Of a DNA stretch of 15,165 nucleotides, positions 1 through 7,383 are shown piece after piece. Under the pieces are notes generated by a model. The model worked only from the letters and a program-made list of their open reading frames with translations. It did no database searches and had not been told where the DNA came from. The stretch lies in the NCBI GenBank assembly GCA_043752345.1, contig JAYUYT010000045.1, forward strand, positions 1-15,165. Direction: 5' to 3'. Both the position numbers and the translations under genes were made by a program. Source of the stretch: VFJL01 sp043752345 (GTDB taxonomy: Bacteria > Pseudomonadota > Gammaproteobacteria > Burkholderiales > Nitrosomonadaceae). Positions within the stretch are counted from its first letter, which is position 1; each line of letters begins with the position of its first letter.

Positions 1-420
1 ATGCTGGCTTCAATGCGCCTGTGCGCCAACGTACCCGCGCAATTCGGTATCCAGACCGCACTTGGCGGTTACCAGAGCATCAACGATTTGGTATTGCCGA
101 CTGGACGACTGATGCGCCAGCGCGATCTTGCCTGGAAGCTGCTTACCGATATTCCCGGCGTGACCTGCTTTAAACCGCAGGCGGCGATGTATCTGTTCCC
201 ACGGCTTGATCCAAAAATGTATCCGATCGACGATGATCAGAAGTTTGTGCTGGATTTGCTGGTGGAAGAGAAGGTTTTGCTGGTGCAGGGCAGTGGTTTC
301 AACTGGCCGCATCCAGACCACTTACGGGTAGTGTTCCTGCCGAACAGCGATGACCTTACCGAAGCTATGGGACGCATTGCCCGTTTTCTCGAACATTATC
401 GCAAGCGGCACGGAACCTAA
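1..420 (+). CDS. alaA: Alanine-synthesising aminotransferase AlaA, C-terminal part (5' end outside window)
   Basis: This is the last 139 residues of a PLP-dependent class I/II aminotransferase, read through from the left edge. The ATG at base 1 is an internal Met codon, because the family is about 400 residues long. It resembles E. coli AlaA closely as I remember it: the MLASMRLCANVPAQ segment, the GGYQSI segment, the DIPGV..KP.AA.Y.FP strand, DDQKFVLDLL, EKVLLVQG..FNWP.PDH.R, and the final helix ending in ARFLEHY. AlaA transfers the amino group of glutamate to pyruvate to make alanine in the cytoplasm. The PLP-binding lysine and the N-terminal substrate arm lie upstream and cannot be checked. 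hom starts 32 bases after the stop, and this neighbourhood is common in betaproteobacteria, so the two are probably co-transcribed. A related class I aminotransferase (AlaC-like) is the main alternative. Confidence 0.9.
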   Translation: MLASMRLCANVPAQFGIQTALGGYQSINDLVLPTGRLMRQRDLAWKLLTDIPGVTCFKPQAAMYLFPRLDPKMYPIDDDQKFVLDLLVEEKVLLVQGSGFNWPHPDHLRVVFLPNSDDLTEAMGRIARFLEHYRKRHGT

Positions 421-452
421 TGTCTAACTGATTCTTTTTTTGTGCTGAAAAT

Positions 453-1769
453 ATGAAACCCATCAACGTAGGTCTGTTAGGTATTGGCACTGTCGGCGGC
501 GGCACGTTTGCGGTGCTCAAGCGCAACCAGGAAGAGATCACCCGCCGCGCCGGACGCGGTATCGTCATTACGATGGTGGCTGATCGCGAAGTGGAGAAGG
601 CACGTAAAATCGTGGGTGAGGGTGTCATAGTCACTGCCGATGCGAACGAAATCGTCACCAATCCTGATATAGACATCGTGGTCGAACTGATCGGCGGTTA
701 TACCGTCGCCAAGGAATTGATCCTCAAGGCCATTGAAAACGGCAAGCATGTGGTTACTGCCAACAAGGCATTGCTGGCTTCGCACGGCACCGAAATATTT
801 GCCGCTGCGCAGAAGAAAGGGGTGATGGTTGCATTCGAGGCGGCGGTGGCGGGCGGCATTCCGATTATCAAGGCGTTGCGCGAAGGGTTGACCGCCAACC
901 GCATCGAGTGGATTGCCGGCATTATCAACGGCACCAGCAATTTCATTTTGTCGGAAATGCGCGACAAGGGACTGACCTTTGACACGGTACTGAAACAGGC
1001 ACAGAAGCTGGGTTATGCAGAGGCTGATCCCACTTTTGACATCGAAGGTATCGATGCTGCGCACAAGCTTACCATCATGGCGGCCATCGCTTTCGGCATT
1101 CCCATGCAGTTCGACAAAGTCTATACCGAAGGCATCGCCAAACTGACCCGCGAGGATATTCGCTATGCGGAGGAGCTGGGCTACCGCATCAAACTGTTGG
1201 GGATTACCAAGCGCACCCCCAAGGGCATTGAACTGCGTGTGCATCCTACGCTGATCCCTACGCGGCGATTGATCGCCAACGTCGAGGGTGTAATGAACGC
1301 GATTGTGGTGAAGGGCGACGCAGTGGGTGCCACGCTGTATTATGGTGCGGGAGCAGGTGCCGAACCCACCGCCAGTTCGGTGGTCGCGGATCTGGTGGAT
1401 GTGACCCGCATGCACACCGCTGATCCGAAGCACCGTGTTCCCCATCTTGCTTTCCAGCCGGATTTGCTGTCGAGCACCCCCATCCTGTCGATGGAAGAAG
1501 TGGAGACTTCCTATTATCTGCGACTGCGAACGCTGGATAAACCAGGTGTGCTGGCCGATATCACCCGCATCCTTGCCGACTTGGGCATCTCGATTGATGC
1601 AATGGTGCAGAAAGAACCCAGTGAGGGTGAAGATCAGGTAAACATCATCATGCTCACCCATCTGACGATGGAAAAGAACATCAATGCGGCCATTGCTAAA
1701 ATAGAAAAACTGCCAGTGATGACGGGCAAGGTGACGCGCATCCGGCTGGAAGAATTGAACAGTAAATAA
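453..1769 (+). CDS. hom: Homoserine dehydrogenase with C-terminal ACT domain
   Basis: This enzyme reduces aspartate semialdehyde to homoserine with NAD(P)H, the branch point to threonine and methionine. The 438 residues match the usual length of the monofunctional bacterial enzyme. Residues 7-19 form the Rossmann dinucleotide loop (GLLGIGTVGGGTF). Residues from about 156 (GIINGTSNFIL) carry the homoserine dehydrogenase signature. The DPTFDIEGIDAAHKL segment is the catalytic-domain region with conserved acidic residues and lysine. Residues from about 353 to the end form an ACT domain (YYLRLRTLDKPGVLADITRIL), the usual site of threonine feedback inhibition in this class. The ATG at 453 is the only start that gives the Rossmann fold its normal N-terminus, although no good Shine-Dalgarno sequence precedes it. 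It lies between alaA and thrC, as expected for a threonine pathway cluster. A 394-codon open frame on the opposite strand within it looks like a shadow. Confidence 0.97.
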   Translation: MKPINVGLLGIGTVGGGTFAVLKRNQEEITRRAGRGIVITMVADREVEKARKIVGEGVIVTADANEIVTNPDIDIVVELIGGYTVAKELILKAIENGKHVVTANKALLASHGTEIFAAAQKKGVMVAFEAAVAGGIPIIKALREGLTANRIEWIAGIINGTSNFILSEMRDKGLTFDTVLKQAQKLGYAEADPTFDIEGIDAAHKLTIMAAIAFGIPMQFDKVYTEGIAKLTREDIRYAEELGYRIKLLGITKRTPKGIELRVHPTLIPTRRLIANVEGVMNAIVVKGDAVGATLYYGAGAGAEPTASSVVADLVDVTRMHTADPKHRVPHLAFQPDLLSSTPILSMEEVETSYYLRLRTLDKPGVLADITRILADLGISIDAMVQKEPSEGEDQVNIIMLTHLTMEKNINAAIAKIEKLPVMTGKVTRIRLEELNSK

Positions 1770-1841
1770 ATTCCACAGAAGATGATTGAATCTGGGAGGG
1801 CACGAAGGGATTCAGATGCTGGAGCAAGATAACCTATTCCC

Positions 1842-1862
1842 TTGCCGGGTAGTTTACGGCAA
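1842..1862 (+). other. Stem-loop in the hom-thrC intergenic region
   Basis: The 172 bases between hom and thrC (1770-1941) are the longest gap inside the threonine cluster and hold no convincing gene. Arms TTGCCG (1842-1847) and CGGCAA (1857-1862) form a perfect 6-bp stem around 9 bases. A looser TGAATC/GATTCA pair lies near 1787-1812. No U-run follows either stem, so I do not call a terminator. Two tiny open frames (16 and 20 codons, starting at 1783 and 1816) lack threonine or isoleucine runs, so an E. coli-style attenuator peptide is not supported. An AT-rich stretch just before thrC could hold a promoter, but no clear -35/-10 pair is visible. Confidence 0.3.
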
Positions 1863-1941
1863 TCCGCCAGCTCGTTAAAATTCATTCGTATTCTACGTAA
1901 ACCCGCATAGGGTATTAAAAAGAAAATTTGCGGCGAAAAAC

Positions 1942-3348
1942 ATGCGTTACATCTCCACCCGCGGCGGCATGCCGCCAAAAACCTTTTCCGAAATTCTTCT
2001 GAGCGGCCTGGCTTCTGATGGCGGGCTGGCAATGCCTGAGACCTACCCGCGGATCGGCCTCGCTGAACTGGAGAAATGGCGTGGGCTGAGCTATCCACAA
2101 CTCGCATTTGAAATCCTGGCACGTTTTGCCGACGACATTCCCGCCGCTGATCTGCGTGCTATCATCAAACGTACTTATACCACCGGGATATTCCACAGCA
2201 AGGAGATCACCCCGCTCAAGACCCTGGAGCCGGGGCTGCACATTCTGAGTCTGTCCAACGGACCGACGCTGGCATTCAAGGACATTGCCATGCAATTGCT
2301 CGGCAACCTGTTTGAATACGCGCTGGCGCAAACCGGGGAAGAGCTGAATATTCTCGGTGCAACTTCCGGCGATACCGGTTCCAGCGCGGAATATGCCATG
2401 CGCGGCAAACACGGCATCCGGGTATTCATGCTGTCGCCGCATGGAAAAATGAGTCTGTTCCAGACCGCGCAAATGTTTTCCCTGCAGGACCCGAACATAC
2501 TCAACATTGCCATTCGCGGCGTGTTTGACGACTGCCAGGACATTGTCAAAGCGGTCAGCAACGACCACGCCTTCAAACAAAAATACCACATTGGCACCGT
2601 CAACTCGATCAACTGGGCGCGCGTCGCAGCGCAGATCGTTTATTACTTCAAGGGCTATTTCGCCGCCACCCGTTCAAATAGCGAGCAGGTATCGTTTGCG
2701 GTGCCATCAGGGAATTTCGGCAATATCTGCGCTGGGCATGTGGCGCGCATGATGGGATTGCCGATCAGGCGGCTGATACTTGCCACCAATGAGAACGATG
2801 TGCTGGATGAATTCTTTCACAGCGGTTGCTACCGGCCGCGCACTACAGCTGAAACACAGCATACCAGCAGTCCTTCGATGGATATCTCCAAGGCGTCGAA
2901 TTTCGAGCGTTTCATGTTTGACCTGAGCGGGCGCGATGCGGGCAAGATCAAGGAATTGTGGCGAGCGGTGGACAGGGGTGCTGCTTTCAATCTTGCCGAT
3001 ACGTCGTTATGGGAGAGAGTGAAAGATTTCGGTATCTTATCAGGGACCAGCAATCATGCGGCGCGTATCGCCACCATCCGCAAACTGCATCAGCAATACG
3101 GGGTGCTGGTGGACACGCATACCGCCGATGGCATAAAAGTGGGACTGGAGCAGCGCGAAGCAGGCGTGCCGCTGATTTGTCTGGAAACTGCGCTGCCGGT
3201 CAAATTTTCCGAGAGCATCATCGAAGCCATCGGGCAGGAGCCGGAACGTCCACCCGGCTATGAGAACCTGGAGAATCTGCCGCAGCGATATGTAGTGATG
3301 GATGCCGATGCCGATGCGGTCAAGGCTTTTATTGCCGAGCAGGTCTGA
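1942..3348 (+). CDS. thrC: Threonine synthase
   Basis: This enzyme converts O-phosphohomoserine to threonine with release of phosphate, using PLP, the last step of the pathway fed by hom. The 468 residues fit the longer threonine synthase class found in proteobacteria and yeast. The N-terminus MRYISTRGG is typical of the family. K113 in TLAFKDIAMQLLG is the expected PLP Schiff-base lysine. GATSGDTGSSAEYAM (about 139-153) is the phosphate-binding loop, and FAVPSGNFGNICAG follows in the large domain. The start at 1942 is set by homology; no clear ribosome-binding site precedes it (only a weak purine-rich GGCGAAAAAC). The C-terminus contains a short GATGCC tandem repeat encoding Asp-Ala units near 3300. 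The gene ends one base before the stop codon of the convergent amidotransferase gene. Confidence 0.97.
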   Translation: MRYISTRGGMPPKTFSEILLSGLASDGGLAMPETYPRIGLAELEKWRGLSYPQLAFEILARFADDIPAADLRAIIKRTYTTGIFHSKEITPLKTLEPGLHILSLSNGPTLAFKDIAMQLLGNLFEYALAQTGEELNILGATSGDTGSSAEYAMRGKHGIRVFMLSPHGKMSLFQTAQMFSLQDPNILNIAIRGVFDDCQDIVKAVSNDHAFKQKYHIGTVNSINWARVAAQIVYYFKGYFAATRSNSEQVSFAVPSGNFGNICAGHVARMMGLPIRRLILATNENDVLDEFFHSGCYRPRTTAETQHTSSPSMDISKASNFERFMFDLSGRDAGKIKELWRAVDRGAAFNLADTSLWERVKDFGILSGTSNHAARIATIRKLHQQYGVLVDTHTADGIKVGLEQREAGVPLICLETALPVKFSESIIEAIGQEPERPPGYENLENLPQRYVVMDADADAVKAFIAEQV

Positions 3349-3349
3349 T

Positions 3350-4147
3350 TTATACGCACTGTTTTCTGGCAGCTGCCAGAAAATCTTCCAGTATCGGGCT
3401 GGAATCGAGCAGTCCGGTGGTGTCGGCATGGAATTCCGGATGCCATTGAAAACCGGTCACATAGCATCCCCCGCGCATGCGGATGGCCTCGATGATGCCA
3501 TCATCTGCGGAGACCGCCTCAACCACCAAATCTTTCCCCAACTGTTTGATTGCCTGATGATGGATGCTGGATACCAGGTGCTCCAGCTTCCCCCCGTATA
3601 GCTGTGCCAGCCTGGAGCCCATTTCAATATGAATGGCGTGGCGATGGCGGTCATAGAGTGCCGGGTCTACATGCGGGATGGCATCGGGATGGTCGGTAGC
3701 AATATCCTGATGCAGGCTTCCACCCAGCGCCACGTTGATCAACTGCAACCCGCGGCAAAGACCCAGCACGGGTTTGCCTTGCACCACGCATTCCCGGAAC
3801 AGATCAATTTCATACAGATCACGCACCCGGTCGCCAGACCATTCGGGGCGTGACGGCGTTTCACCGTAAGAAATAGGACTGACGTCGGCACCGCCTTGCA
3901 GCACCAGGCCATCTATTTCTGCTACATAGTCGCTTACGCATACGCTGGAACGCTCTATGCCATCGGTTTCCAGGGAGGGCAGCATGAATGCCAGCGCATG
4001 GTGACGCATGATCCAGTGGGCGATAGTCTGTTCAAGATATTGCAGGGTCTTGTTGCGGAAGCCCAGTTCTACCGGGGGATGATGCAGAATCCGCGGTGAT
4101 AGGCCGATGCGTAACGGGCGGGTCATCTTGCTTGGCGCGGGAGTCAT
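3350..4147 (-). CDS. Class I glutamine amidotransferase / gamma-glutamyl hydrolase family (peptidase C26, PuuD-like)
   Basis: This predicted cytoplasmic amidohydrolase (265 residues from the chosen start) belongs to the family of PuuD, which hydrolyses gamma-glutamyl-GABA. With numbering from this start, C131 in PVLGLCRGLQLINVALGG is the nucleophile and H236 and E238 in GFQWHPEFH complete the triad. The oxyanion-side motif LVLQGGADVSP lies at about 81-91. No synthetase domain is fused. The start is chosen because its ATG shares one base with the stop of the upstream ligase gene (TAATG), which suggests translational coupling. A GTG at 4162 would add five residues, and an ATG at 4126 would give MTRPLRIGLSPRIL. 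It is the last gene of the nadC operon. Pairing with a YbdK-type ligase suggests a gamma-glutamyl amide substrate, but the true substrate is unknown. Confidence 0.88.
   Translation of the reverse strand: MTPAPSKMTRPLRIGLSPRILHHPPVELGFRNKTLQYLEQTIAHWIMRHHALAFMLPSLETDGIERSSVCVSDYVAEIDGLVLQGGADVSPISYGETPSRPEWSGDRVRDLYEIDLFRECVVQGKPVLGLCRGLQLINVALGGSLHQDIATDHPDAIPHVDPALYDRHRHAIHIEMGSRLAQLYGGKLEHLVSSIHHQAIKQLGKDLVVEAVSADDGIIEAIRMRGGCYVTGFQWHPEFHADTTGLLDSSPILEDFLAAARKQCV
3362..3383. repeat. 22-bp perfect palindrome at the convergent gene ends
   Basis: The half-site TTTTCTGGCAG is followed directly by its exact reverse complement, so the whole 22 bases read the same on both strands. It lies in the last codons of the minus-strand amidotransferase gene, about 15 bases after the thrC stop. 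As RNA it could fold into a 9-bp stem with an AGCT loop. The flanking A/T runs are the wrong way round for a standard intrinsic terminator (U before the stem, A after it) on either strand. It may slow both converging transcripts or bind a dimeric protein, or it may just reflect coding of FLAAARK. Confidence 0.55.
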
Positions 4148-5262
4148 TAGTCGTTCATCCACAATTTAGCCTGTTGTTGCATCACATCACTGAGATTATG
4201 TTCGTGTGCGTAAGTCTGGCGCAGCCAGCTTGCGCCGTTGCCGGTAGCAAGTATCTGGCGGATCTGGTCCATTGCTTCCCCCGCCTGCAACTCGGCGGCG
4301 TGATCGGCAATACGCAGCAACATGTCTGCAATGTCCTCCCGCAAACTGCGCTGTTCGTGGGTGCGGGGGTCGATAAAAACCCCTTCAAGGCCAAAGCGGC
4401 AGGCCTGGAAACGATTGAAGGTATAGACCAGATAATCATCCTCCTGCGGCTCGCCGGGTCGTTCCACCATGATATAACGCGCCATTGCCTGGATGTAGCA
4501 GGCGATGGCGGCCGCAATTTCGACAGTAAGCGGGGTGTCGCATACCCGTACCTCGATGGTGCCAAATTCGGGTTTTGGCCGGATATCCCAATAAAAATCT
4601 TTCATTGATTCGACTACACCGGTGCCGGTCATTTTGCTGAAAAACCGCTCGAAATCCTCCCAGTGCAGAACGAACGGCGCACGCCCGCTGAGTGGGAAGG
4701 AGAAAACGGAATTAAGGCGGGCCGAGGCGAACCCCGTATCATGTCCCTGCACAAACGGAGACGAAGCAGAAAGCGCGATGAAATGCGGGACATAGCGCGA
4801 CAGCATGTGCAACAGATGCAGCGCTTCATCTGGACCGGGGCAGCCGATGTGGACATGCTGGCCGAATATGGTGAACTGTTTCGCCAGATAGCCGTACAGG
4901 TCGGACAGGTAATGAAAACGTGGCGCGTCAAAAATCTTCTGCTCGCTCCAGTGCTGGAACGGATGGGTGCCGCCGCCGGCCACTGCAATATTAAGAAAGC
5001 GGCCGGCATCGGCCACAGTGTTGCGCAGGGAGCGCAACTCCTCGACCAGTGCGGCATATTCGTGCTGCACCGAGGTATTGATTTCGATCATGCTGCGGGT
5101 CATTTCTGGTTTTATTTCCCCGTGGTGTGTCTGTCTTGCAATCCGGCGCAGCATGTCGGGTGCTGAGGAGATTAGGTCGTAATCATTGCAATCGAGCAAC
5201 TGCAACTCGAGCTCGACCCCGATGCTTAATGGGCGGGACGCAGCAAATGGCATCAAGCTCAT
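4147..5262 (-). CDS. ybdK: YbdK-type carboxylate-amine ligase (glutamate-cysteine ligase GCS2 family)
   Basis: This is an ATP-dependent ligase of the GCS2 family; E. coli YbdK has weak gamma-glutamylcysteine ligase activity and an uncertain natural substrate. The 371 residues match E. coli YbdK (372) closely along the whole length. Visible landmarks are GVELELQLLD (residues 15-24, with acidic residues E17 and E19 expected to bind metal/ATP), GGGTHPFQHW, FGQHVHIGCP, SRYVPHFIALSASSPF, KDFYWDIRPKPEFGTIEVRV.DTPLT and FNRFQACRFGLEG. The ATG at 5262 overlaps the antiporter stop as ATGA and has a strong GGAGG seven bases upstream, so the start is firm. The downstream amidotransferase begins on its stop codon. 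The product probably forms a gamma-glutamyl or similar amide bond; the acceptor cannot be read from the sequence. Confidence 0.93.
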   Translation of the reverse strand: MSLMPFAASRPLSIGVELELQLLDCNDYDLISSAPDMLRRIARQTHHGEIKPEMTRSMIEINTSVQHEYAALVEELRSLRNTVADAGRFLNIAVAGGGTHPFQHWSEQKIFDAPRFHYLSDLYGYLAKQFTIFGQHVHIGCPGPDEALHLLHMLSRYVPHFIALSASSPFVQGHDTGFASARLNSVFSFPLSGRAPFVLHWEDFERFFSKMTGTGVVESMKDFYWDIRPKPEFGTIEVRVCDTPLTVEIAAAIACYIQAMARYIMVERPGEPQEDDYLVYTFNRFQACRFGLEGVFIDPRTHEQRSLREDIADMLLRIADHAAELQAGEAMDQIRQILATGNGASWLRQTYAHEHNLSDVMQQQAKLWMND

Positions 5263-6467
5263 GTTTCTTCCTCCAGAGTCTCTCCGGCTCCGCGCAGGGC
5301 CATTTGCACCAGGATGGGTCCGGCAAGCTCAAGGATCACGATGCTACTCATTAACACCAGTCCCAGCCCCGAAGCAAAAGCAGGAAAAGCCGCTGCCGTA
5401 TCCAGCGTCAACAGCAGCGTGAGGCTGGACATGGGTACAAGTGCAATCCCCAGTGCCAGCGCCTGCTGCAGATTGATACCACTAAACCTTGCCAGCACCA
5501 GCACCGACGCCAGTTTGGCGAGGGTGCGGACCAGGATCAGCAGCAGCACCAGCAGCATGCTGTCGCGCAGCCCGTCGAGATTAGCCGCCAAGCCATTGGC
5601 AGTAAACATCAACACCACCAGAACTGCACCGGCAGAACCAAAATGCGGCAGGAAGGTGCGCGGGCGCTGGCGCCGATAGCGAACGATCAGACCAGCCGCC
5701 AGCAGTATCAGCATCGGACTGAGTTTGAGTGTCGAAGCCACGATGGTGGCGATGGCGATCATGCCGAATAAAAGGAAAGAGAAAGTTTCTTCGTGCCGCC
5801 CCAAGTGACGGTGGATGGAATTGAAAGCGCTGCCAAATAACCAGCCCAGCAGCGCCGATCCGCCAATGAGGTAGAGTGGTTGCAGTACCGTGTGAATCAA
5901 GCTGGTGCCGGCTTCACCGTGCATGAATGCGACCGCCAGTTTGTGGCAGATGATGGCATAGATACAGTTGAGTGCAGTCATCAGCAGCAAGCGCTCAGTG
6001 ACTTGTCCGCGGGCGCGGGATTCCGTCACCGTGCGCACTACGATGGCAGGCGAAGTTGCAATGGCGATGGCTGCTACCACTGCAGCGGTGACGTGCGCGA
6101 CATCAAACCACAGCAGCAGTCCAAACACCGTAAAAAAAGTTGCGCTAGCTTCCAGCAGACTGGTACAGGCAATCCACGGATTGGCCTTGAGCCAGTGCAG
6201 ATTCACTTTGCTGCCTAACTCAAACAACAGGATGCCGAGCGCCAGATCGACCAGCAGTCGCCATTCTGCGGCGGGCAGTTCCGGGATCAGGTTCAGGCCG
6301 GCAGAGCCCAGCAGCAGCCCGATGCCGACATAGCCGACGATGCGCGGCAGCCGCAGATAACGCATCAATCCTTCGCCCACCAGCACGGCAATTACCAGCG
6401 CAAGCGCGAGCCATAGGGCTGGGTTAATCGACAGCGGCCAGGTCGGGAGATAAGCGGACAGGGTCAC
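5259..6467 (-). CDS. CPA2-like cation/proton antiporter (Kef/Na-H exchanger family), no RCK domain, atypical core motif
   Basis: This is an inner-membrane protein of 402 residues with about 11-13 hydrophobic segments, starting near residue 16 (ALWLALALVIAVLVGEGLM). It belongs to the sodium/hydrogen exchanger superfamily: LRLPRIVGYVGIGLLLG (39-54), LALGILLFELGSKVNLHWL (75-93) and ATSPAIVVRTVTESRA (about 137-152). It ends after the last helix with a short acidic tail (GETLEEET), so it lacks the C-terminal TrkA-N/RCK domain of KefB and KefC. In the segment that usually has QD, ND or DD, the sequence is LLLMTALNCIYAII, with N167-C168, so the expected ion-binding aspartate appears to be cysteine. 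The start is GTG at 6467, overlapping the nadC stop as GTGA, with no strong ribosome-binding site; translation is probably coupled. Transported ion and activity are uncertain. Confidence 0.88.
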   Translation of the reverse strand: MTLSAYLPTWPLSINPALWLALALVIAVLVGEGLMRYLRLPRIVGYVGIGLLLGSAGLNLIPELPAAEWRLLVDLALGILLFELGSKVNLHWLKANPWIACTSLLEASATFFTVFGLLLWFDVAHVTAAVVAAIAIATSPAIVVRTVTESRARGQVTERLLLMTALNCIYAIICHKLAVAFMHGEAGTSLIHTVLQPLYLIGGSALLGWLFGSAFNSIHRHLGRHEETFSFLLFGMIAIATIVASTLKLSPMLILLAAGLIVRYRRQRPRTFLPHFGSAGAVLVVLMFTANGLAANLDGLRDSMLLVLLLILVRTLAKLASVLVLARFSGINLQQALALGIALVPMSSLTLLLTLDTAAAFPAFASGLGLVLMSSIVILELAGPILVQMALRGAGETLEEET

Positions 6468-7309
6468 GTAAGGAAGCGCATCGATAGATCGACTGCCTTT
6501 ACATCTTTGGTAAGGCTGCCGACAGAAATCCGGTCTACCCCGGTTTGCGCAATCGCACGCACATTCTGCAGCGTGATCCCTCCCGATGCTTCCAGCATGA
6601 TGCGCCCGCTGGCCAGTTCTGTGGTCAAAGCGACTGCGCTGCGCAACTGGGGAAGTTCAAAGTTATCCAGCAGAACCATCTCTGCGCCGGCAGTAAGCAC
6701 TTGACGCAACTGCTCCAGCGTTTCCACCTCAATCTGGATGAATACCCCCGGCGGAGCGATTCCTCTGGCTGCTTGCAATACTTGCGCGATACCACCCGCC
6801 GCGATGATGTGGTTTTCCTTGATGAGGATGCCGTCGTACAGACCCAGGCGATGGTTGACGCCACCGCCGCATTTGACCGCATATTTCTGCGCCAGCCGCA
6901 GACCCGGCAGAGTTTTGCGGGTATCCACGATCACTGCCCTGGTCCCGGCTACTGCCTCCACGTAACGCCGAGTGTGCGTGGCGACAGCTGACAATGTCTG
7001 CAGAAAATTCAACGCGGAGCGTTCTGCGGTAAGCAGCATGCGCGCATTGCCCACCACTTCACACAAGCTTTGCCCGGCAGCGATTGCATCACCGTCCTGG
7101 GCGAACCAGGATATTTGGGTTTGCGGCGCAAGCTGCCGGAAACAGGCTTCAAACCACCGGACACCACACAGAGTTGCGTTTTCCCGGCTGATGACGCCGG
7201 CGCTGGCGCTCTGCCCGGCAGGAAGCAAACGCGCAGTAAGATCGCCTGTGCCCACATCTTCGGCCAGCGCACGGCTGACGTTGTGGTTGATTTCTGCTGC
7301 TAAATCCAT
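6464..7309 (-). CDS. nadC: Nicotinate-nucleotide pyrophosphorylase (carboxylating), quinolinate phosphoribosyltransferase
   Basis: NadC converts quinolinate and PRPP to nicotinate mononucleotide, CO2 and pyrophosphate, the last step unique to de novo NAD synthesis. From the chosen start it has 281 residues, close to bacterial NadC. Family motifs are EDVGTGDLTA (about 17-26), ERSALNFLQTLSAVAT (96-111), VDTRKTLPGLRLAQKYAVKCGGGVNHR in two adjoining parts (128-154, with the arginines, lysines and His that bind substrate), KENHI (164-168), IEVETLEQ, LLDNF and EASGGI (240-245). The ATG at 7309 is preceded by GGAG at good spacing (GGAGATTTC); an in-frame ATG at 7342 would add 11 residues with no such site. 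It is the first gene of a minus-strand operon; its link to the three downstream genes is not obvious. Confidence 0.96.
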   Translation of the reverse strand: MDLAAEINHNVSRALAEDVGTGDLTARLLPAGQSASAGVISRENATLCGVRWFEACFRQLAPQTQISWFAQDGDAIAAGQSLCEVVGNARMLLTAERSALNFLQTLSAVATHTRRYVEAVAGTRAVIVDTRKTLPGLRLAQKYAVKCGGGVNHRLGLYDGILIKENHIIAAGGIAQVLQAARGIAPPGVFIQIEVETLEQLRQVLTAGAEMVLLDNFELPQLRSAVALTTELASGRIMLEASGGITLQNVRAIAQTGVDRISVGSLTKDVKAVDLSMRFLT

Positions 7310-7383
7310 GAAATCTCCATGAAATTCGCTTACCATGTGCACCGCGACCAGCTATTTTAACCGAATACGATAATGGAGGCGGC
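7310..7383. promoter_or_regulatory. Divergent intergenic region between nadC and the glutamate-synthase-like gene
   Basis: These 74 bases must hold promoters for both the minus-strand nadC operon and the plus-strand glutamate-synthase-like gene, unless transcripts start within the genes. On the minus strand a TAAAAT (complement of 7354-7359) could be a -10 for nadC; on the plus strand TACGATAAT (7366-7374) is -10-like. Neither has a convincing -35 at normal spacing. The two candidates lie within 20 bases of each other, so a single regulator could affect both. GGAGG at 7375-7379 is the ribosome-binding site of the rightward gene. Confidence 0.35.

Noticed and set aside
421..452. Run of seven T before hom as a terminator of alaA
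   Set aside because: No GC-rich stem precedes the run, and hom follows directly in the same direction.
477..1661. 394-codon open frame antisense to hom
   Set aside because: Its protein is rich in His, Gln, Arg and Asp with no recognisable domain, and it lies fully inside a conserved gene; its length fits a shadow of hom codon usage.
1783..1878. Leader peptide for threonine attenuation before thrC
   Set aside because: The two tiny open frames contain no threonine or isoleucine runs, and no alternative terminator/antiterminator pair with a U-run is visible.
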